A stretch of DNA of 64,000 nt from Hasllibacter sp. MH4015 (GTDB lineage Bacteria > Pseudomonadota > Alphaproteobacteria > Rhodobacterales > Rhodobacteraceae), in the NCBI RefSeq assembly GCF_020177575.1, contig NZ_JAHTBK010000001.1:1981875-2045874 (forward strand), in the 5' to 3' direction. This document shows positions 59,822-64,000 of the stretch, one piece after another. Under the pieces are notes generated by a model. The model did no database searches. It was given only the letters and a program-made list of their open reading frames with translations, and had not been told where the DNA came from. The position numbers and the translations under genes are program-made. How positions within the stretch are numbered: position 1 is the first letter of the stretch; the number at the start of each line of letters is the position of its first letter.

Positions 59822-61687
59822 CAATTGCGTCAGGTCGCCTCCCAATAGCGCCTGAACGGCTGCGGGCGGTACCGTGTCGGGATTGATATCCGCGGCCATC
59901 GAAATCGTCCGTACATTGCCCGTCGCGCCACCGGTCATGGTGATCCCGTTCACGACGGCATCGCCGCCGGATGTCGAGAAGGAGAGCGCGTTGGTTTGGC
60001 GATCGAGGAAAATGAAATCATCCGCGCCGAAATCCGTGATGCGATTGCCGGAATTGTTTTCGGCCCCGTCGAACACGAAGATGTCGGCATCGCCACCGCC
60101 GGTCAGGGTGTTGTCGCCCTCATCGGCGACGATCAAATCGTTGCCTGTACCACCGTCCAGTGAATCATCGCCTTCATCACCCGAAATCACATCATTGCCG
60201 GCCGCACCGAAGATCGTGTCGTTACCGGCCCCGCCAAGAATGACGTTCGTGACTGCGTTGCCGGTCACGGTATCGTTGCCAGAGCCGCCGCTGAAGTTCT
60301 CGATGGTCGATGTCTGGAAGATCGCCAGGTTGTTGGTGCCCGTCCCTATCGAGGAGAATGTACCCGCCACAAGGCTTATCGTGCTTCCTTCCGTCGCCGT
60401 GCTCAGGTCGATCGTGTCAATCCCGCCATCGTCGATGATGGTGACGGCGGCGTCTGCCGTTTGGGACGTGAACAGGTCGTAGTAGCCGCCGGCGGTCGAG
60501 TTCACGCCATAGACGGTGTCCGTATCGCGAAGGAAACCTGCAGTCCCGTAAAGCGCTTGCATCGCAAGGATGTCGGCCATCATCGGCGTCAGGACCGAGT
60601 AGTCCACGAAGCTGCCACCGGTAAGCTCGTAGGGAAAGAAATAGGACATCAGCGACAATTGCGTGCTGTCGTTGATGAAGAGGTTGTCCGCACCACCGGT
60701 CGGAGAATAGGTCGCGGTGCCATTGTAGGGACCCGCGTGGATCAACCCCATCGCGTGACCGATCTCGTGCATGTAGGTCTGGAATCCATAATCCGACAGT
60801 GTATTGCCGTAGGTGTCGACCCAGGACGACGAAATCGTGACCGTGGACGATCCGATGACGTTGTTCACGATATTGTTGGGGCCAGCGAATGCATTAAGTG
60901 TCGTGGCATCGCCGTTATTGTCGTTGACGAAGGTGATACCCGGCGTCCCACCGCCGGTATGGGCGGCGAAGTTGATGCCCGTCACCATCGTCCAGGCCTC
61001 CATCGCGGTGATGGCGAGGTACTGCTCGTCCGGGTCGAGATCGGAAATATCGTAAGTGATCGTACCTCCCGGGGCTACGTCGAAGGCGACCTGCGTCCCG
61101 AACCATGAGGTCGACAGGAATTCAGCGATCTCCTCGTTGGTGCCGACGCCGAAATTCTGGATTTGTGCCGTGACCGTGTAGCTTCCGGTTGCACCGCTGA
61201 AGCTTGTCGCGGCGACATAGACGATTTGCGTGGACGAGCTTGTGTTCTGATAAACGATCGTGGATTCGTCAATGTCGTAATAGGTTTCGGACTCGCCGTT
61301 GAACGGGTTGGTATAGATCTGCGTTCCGCCGGCATCGTAGAGCGTCAGAAGCGTGTTGGTCGCGCCGAGGGAAACGTTGTCCTGCACAAGCGTCAGGTGC
61401 GCCCCGGCCTCCAACGTGATCGCGATCCAGTCCACATCGCCTGTGCTTCCGACCGTTCCAGAGAAGACGTCGTTGTCGCCCAACGAATATGCTGTCGACG
61501 CATCATCTGCCGCGTCAGCGATCTCGGTGATGGTGGCCGAGGCGGAGTTGCCGCCGCCACCCGTGTTCGCACCGGTTCCCGTCGACGCCGCACCGTCATC
61601 ATCGTCATCGCGCTGTTCTGGCAAAAGCCATTCATCATGCCCGCTAAGCTCAGTGAACGGGTGCATGGCCTGGCAAATTGAACACAT
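58907..61687 (-). CDS. M10 (serralysin-type) RTX metalloprotease with a C-terminal 38-residue repeat module
   Basis: A 926-residue protein without a Sec signal; Asp/Gly-rich N-terminus. Residues about 50-170 contain a pre-peptidase-type beta domain. The zinc site is 'YMHEIGHAMGLIHAG' (HExxHxxGxxH, about residue 310), followed by the Met-turn 'LSLMSYFFPYE'. About residues 470-540 are RTX calcium repeats (GGSGNDTVTG, GGAGNDTIFG, GGTGNDLIV). From about residue 623 to the end are eight copies of a 38-residue repeat with an invariant Trp (642, 679, 717, 755, 793, 831, 869, 907). It should be exported by a type I system and act outside the cell. No secretion genes are adjacent. Confidence 0.9.
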   Translation of the reverse strand: MCSICQAMHPFTELSGHDEWLLPEQRDDDDDGAASTGTGANTGGGGNSASATITEIADAADDASTAYSLGDNDVFSGTVGSTGDVDWIAITLEAGAHLTLVQDNVSLGATNTLLTLYDAGGTQIYTNPFNGESETYYDIDESTIVYQNTSSSTQIVYVAATSFSGATGSYTVTAQIQNFGVGTNEEIAEFLSTSWFGTQVAFDVAPGGTITYDISDLDPDEQYLAITAMEAWTMVTGINFAAHTGGGTPGITFVNDNNGDATTLNAFAGPNNIVNNVIGSSTVTISSSWVDTYGNTLSDYGFQTYMHEIGHAMGLIHAGPYNGTATYSPTGGADNLFINDSTQLSLMSYFFPYELTGGSFVDYSVLTPMMADILAMQALYGTAGFLRDTDTVYGVNSTAGGYYDLFTSQTADAAVTIIDDGGIDTIDLSTATEGSTISLVAGTFSSIGTGTNNLAIFQTSTIENFSGGSGNDTVTGNAVTNVILGGAGNDTIFGAAGNDVISGDEGDDSLDGGTGNDLIVADEGDNTLTGGGDADIFVFDGAENNSGNRITDFGADDFIFLDRQTNALSFSTSGGDAVVNGITMTGGATGNVRTISMAADINPDTVPPAAVQALLGGDLTQLAAYGAYTVTTFDANGDEGFWTDAYFYTSTALLTSRTIIYDDQTSLTIDYDETNTNGWTQIAFSFEAGGALTNRVTTLDTGALFSTFYDTTNVESWATSTTGKSVSNATDYQDILYDDNTRIFTDYDQDNAIIWTTALTFYNAGGQQTSRRVNYDDGRFEVTYQDYDGSKVWTTKIDVYTNGVDRDFLNEYNDDGTRKTTDFDQAGTETWSLKEIFYNTSGVATSFIEYNDDGTNRSKVFDAGNSQVWDEILIVYDASGAQDYRRDDYDDGSYLVRDFDNNNTETWDTWFREFDSNDVLINEYFI

Positions 61688-61987
61688 GACGATCTTCCTC
61701 CAAATAAGGCCAATTCCGGAAATGCACAGGGTGTTGGGGGTGTGGAACTGGCGCCGACATTAACAGTTGTAAACGCGCTCAGAACGTATGACCAGTCCTG
61801 TCTCGGCCGAAAGCAGACGACGCGCTGATAGCGTCAAACCATGACGACTTTGTGGCAACAGTCTGGTTTCTTCGACGGATAAACACCTGAAATTCAACTG
61901 CATTACCGAACTTGGGTCTTAGGCCGTCCTGCCGGCTTTTCAGCACGCTTTGACCGATGACCCCGTATTTTCGGGGGGGGAAGGCGC
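61688..61987. other. 300-base non-coding stretch upstream of the M10 protease
   Basis: No convincing open frame is present. The left part (61688-61870) is AT-richer than the surroundings and should hold the promoter of the minus-strand protease gene; I do not see clear -35/-10 boxes. A short CCCCG-N6-CGGGG hairpin (61961-61976) lies 11 bases past the stop of the glycosyltransferase gene and may be its terminator, without a T-run. Confidence 0.5.
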
Positions 61988-63115
61988 TTACGCGTCAATT
62001 GCCCGCAGGATGGCTTGGTTAACCTTGTGAACGTCATATTTCTCTTCCGCCACGCGCCGCCCCGCCGACCCCATGGAACCGGCAATCGCAGGCTCATCCA
62101 GAAAGCGCCGCATCGCGTGCGCCAGGGCGTCCGCATCGCGGACCGGCACGAGAAATCCGTTCACGCCGTCCACCACCGTTTCCCGGCATCCGGGCGCATC
62201 GGTAGTAATCACAGCGCGCCCGGTCGCCATCGCCTCCAGCACTGTGCGAGGCGTCCCCTCCCGGTAGCTTGGCAAAACGTATACCGTGCAGGCCTGCAAA
62301 GCGGGGCGGACATCGGACATCGGGCCGGTCCAGGCAACATGGCCGTCCTCGACCCAGGCATTCATTTCCGCCTGCGAGATGCCATCCGGGTTAGGATCGA
62401 AATCGCCGACAAGGTGAAATTCCGTTTGCGGCGCGCTGGCACTCATCTGGCGCGCGGCAGCCACGTATTCGCGCACACCCTTGTCTCCCAGAAGACGTGC
62501 GATCATCAGAAAGCGGATCGTCGGTCCGTCCGGCAACGGTGTATGGGCAAAGGCCTGCAGGTCGACGCCAGAGCCATTCACGATTTCAACCTTCGCGCCG
62601 TCGGGGATCAGGCCGAGCCGGGTCATCTCATCCCGGTCGTCGGTATTCTGGAATAGGATCACCTGAGCCTCGCGCAGGGCGCGCCGGTACAATCGACGCA
62701 CGATCGCCTTGATCACGGCCCGCCGCCCGGTCGCGTTGCCAGTGAACGTGTAGCCCAGACCCGTCACCATCGCATTGCGTTTGGAAACGCCCGCCAGCCG
62801 CGCCGCGATAAGGCCCCAGATGATCGGTTTGATCGTGTAGCCGAGGAAGAGGCTTGGTTTGACCCGCCGCATCAGCCGAACGAGTTGCATCACCGCGCCC
62901 GCGTCCCGAAGCGGGTTCATCCCGGTCCGTGTGAACGCTGCATCATGGCAGACGACGCCCCGCTCCTCCAGCCAGCGCGAGGTCGCCGGGTCACCGCTCA
63001 GGCCCGGTGCGCAGGCATGGACCTCGTATCCCTTGTCCAGAAATGCTTCGATAAGAGCGCCGCGAAAATTCACCAGGGACGGGCTGAACGAGGCGAGGAT
63101 GAACGCCCGCTTCAT
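61988..63115 (-). CDS. family 4 glycosyltransferase (GT-B fold)
   Basis: A 375-residue enzyme. The start at 63115 (MKRAFILASFSPSLVNFRGALIEAFLDKGYEVHACAPG) is the usual GT4 N-terminus; the frame upstream belongs to another gene. Elements include 'VTGLGYTFTG', 'VEIVNGSGVDLQAF' and the E-x7-E donor-binding motif 'YREGTPRTVLEAMATGRAVITTDAPGCRETV'. It resembles PglA-type N-acetylgalactosaminyltransferases that add the second sugar to a lipid-linked bacillosamine, consistent with the PglC/D/E-like genes 3 kb away. It overlaps the upstream membrane-protein gene by four bases. Confidence 0.93.
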   Translation of the reverse strand: MKRAFILASFSPSLVNFRGALIEAFLDKGYEVHACAPGLSGDPATSRWLEERGVVCHDAAFTRTGMNPLRDAGAVMQLVRLMRRVKPSLFLGYTIKPIIWGLIAARLAGVSKRNAMVTGLGYTFTGNATGRRAVIKAIVRRLYRRALREAQVILFQNTDDRDEMTRLGLIPDGAKVEIVNGSGVDLQAFAHTPLPDGPTIRFLMIARLLGDKGVREYVAAARQMSASAPQTEFHLVGDFDPNPDGISQAEMNAWVEDGHVAWTGPMSDVRPALQACTVYVLPSYREGTPRTVLEAMATGRAVITTDAPGCRETVVDGVNGFLVPVRDADALAHAMRRFLDEPAIAGSMGSAGRRVAEEKYDVHKVNQAILRAIDA

Positions 63116-64000
63116 AGCCTGATACGAACCCCTCGGGTCCGAAGCTCCGCCGGGGCGGCATTGAAGCGCGCGCGGAAGCGGAAATAGAGAAACAGCACCA
63201 CGAAGAGCGTGAATAACGGACCCGGGGAATGCATCAATTGGTTGTTGGCCGGCGCGTAGGCCAAGCCAATATTGAGCATCGCGAACACCGCCAAGGAAAG
63301 CGGATTGCGATAGAGCAGGATCTCGCGCCACGTCTTGCCATAGAGGAACCCAACGAACCCCATGAAGACAAGCACGCCGGGGAAGGTCAGATCCGACGCG
63401 AGCCAGGCAAAAACGGTATGCCACTTCGTTTCGGCCCACCCGGTCGACGCCCCGACGATATAGGGATAGCTCTCCTCCACCATGAACGGCGCACCGAAGA
63501 ACTGGTTCAGGATGACCGAGACGGAGTAGGACGACCCCGCAAAGGCAGTCCATGTGAAATCCTGCTCAAAGGCGAGCGACAGGCCGTAATATCCTTGCGC
63601 GAGGTAGCTGCTGAACATCACAAGCGGGAAGGATAATTCCGGGCCCAGATACTGCTCAAGAGCGCTGTCATATCTATACGTGATGAGGGGATGCAGGTTC
63701 ACGTTAAGCGTCGCCAAATCCACACCGATCGCGCCATATCGGTTCGCAAGAAGAACCAGCAGCACGTAAATCCCCGCAAAGATCAACGCCGCCGCCTTCA
63801 GCAGGACCGACATGCGCAGACGGCCGGTCGAGGCCTGGTTTGCGACAATGATGGTCACGATGTAGATGATGATGTCGGCAAATTGCTTCTGCTTTCCCGC
63901 ACCAAGCGTGAAGACGAGAATTTGTACGATCAGCAGGTAAATGACCGCGATCTTTGCCGGCAGGCCGATCTTCCGAAAATAGAATATTCCTAGGATTTGC
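63112..64000 (-). CDS. O-antigen polymerase-like membrane protein, 5' part outside the window
   Basis: The frame is open on the minus strand from the right edge of the window to a stop at 63112, giving at least 295 residues. Visible hydrophobic segments include 'AVIYLLIVQILVFTL', 'ADIIIYIVTIIVANQAS', 'LKAAALIFAGIYVLLVLLA', 'FPGVLVFMGFVGFLYG' and 'LFTLFVVLFLYFRF', with a long extracytoplasmic loop between. The pattern fits oligosaccharide repeat-unit polymerases (Wzy/EpsG type), which show little sequence conservation. The gene overlaps the GT4 gene, so they work in the same glycan pathway. Confidence 0.75.
   Translation of the reverse strand, partial: QILGIFYFRKIGLPAKIAVIYLLIVQILVFTLGAGKQKQFADIIIYIVTIIVANQASTGRLRMSVLLKAAALIFAGIYVLLVLLANRYGAIGVDLATLNVNLHPLITYRYDSALEQYLGPELSFPLVMFSSYLAQGYYGLSLAFEQDFTWTAFAGSSYSVSVILNQFFGAPFMVEESYPYIVGASTGWAETKWHTVFAWLASDLTFPGVLVFMGFVGFLYGKTWREILLYRNPLSLAVFAMLNIGLAYAPANNQLMHSPGPLFTLFVVLFLYFRFRARFNAAPAELRTRGVRIRL

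Overview
The window is GC-rich (roughly two thirds G+C by eye), densely packed bacterial chromosome. It has many ATGA/TAATG-coupled genes, family-5 ABC transporters, a sulfonate-catabolism gene set (xsc, pta, comDE, hpsN-like, sulfolactate dehydrogenase-like) and a PcaQ/PobA/PcaCHG block. This gene content is typical of marine Alphaproteobacteria of the Rhodobacterales (Roseobacter group). That placement is an inference from gene content; no rRNA or other marker gene is present. I saw no tRNA, rRNA, IS element, prophage or CRISPR array.

Layout. 0-0.6 kb: a universal stress protein. 0.9-7.9 kb: a dipeptide/oligopeptide-type ABC transporter (binding protein, two permeases, a double ATPase). A MipA/OmpV-like outer-membrane gene on the other strand separates the binding protein from the permeases, and a visibly AT-richer gene of unknown function sits exactly between permease and ATPase. 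8-19.5 kb, minus strand: a second family-5 ABC transporter operon that ends in a GH38 alpha-mannosidase and contains a phytanoyl-CoA-dioxygenase-like gene. It is followed at its 5' side by a beta-lactamase-fold protein and a second such dioxygenase, with a divergent AraC regulator. 20.5-22.7 kb: a CMD/AhpD-like protein and a secreted coiled-coil/Sel1/peptidoglycan-binding protein. 22.7-26.7 kb: a tight four-gene cassette (HAD-UbiA fusion, GtrA, DprE1-like, DprE2-like) resembling the mycobacterial pathway to polyprenyl-phosphoryl-arabinose. 26.9-32 kb: exported proteins of poorly known function (an unknown, an FGE/sulfatase-modifying-fold protein, a possible phosphodiester-glycosidase-like protein) and a small TPR-like protein.

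32.3-40.7 kb: xsc-pta, an omega-amino-acid (taurine/hypotaurine-type):pyruvate aminotransferase, a dimethylglycine-dehydrogenase-like FAD/GcvT protein, and a MocR/TauR-like regulator. 40.8-45.4 kb: threonine aldolase, a DenD-like epimerase/dehydrogenase, a small membrane protein, an AbrB-type membrane protein and an isopropylmalate/tartrate-dehydrogenase-like enzyme. 45.5-50.2 kb: pcaQ, pobA, pcaC, pcaH, pcaG and a BKACE (DUF849) enzyme, i.e. 4-hydroxybenzoate and protocatechuate catabolism without pcaB/pcaD/pcaIJ nearby. 50.2-56.3 kb: an M50-type membrane peptidase divergent from an operon of HpsN-like dehydrogenase, SDR, Zn-alcohol dehydrogenase, ComDE and an FMN sulfolactate dehydrogenase. 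Together with Xsc-Pta upstream, these cover dihydroxypropanesulfonate (DHPS) to sulfolactate, sulfopyruvate, sulfoacetaldehyde and finally acetyl phosphate plus sulfite.

56.3-64 kb: surface-glycan genes on the minus strand (PglE/PglD/PglC-like trio, a GT4 glycosyltransferase, a polymerase-like membrane protein running off the window). They flank a large M10/serralysin-type RTX protease with an eight-copy, 38-residue C-terminal repeat. The most unusual points are the DPA-like cassette, the foreign-looking gene inside the ABC operon, the 38-residue repeat module, and three sets of short phased or palindromic DNA sites (18.55, 35.1 and 50.96 kb).
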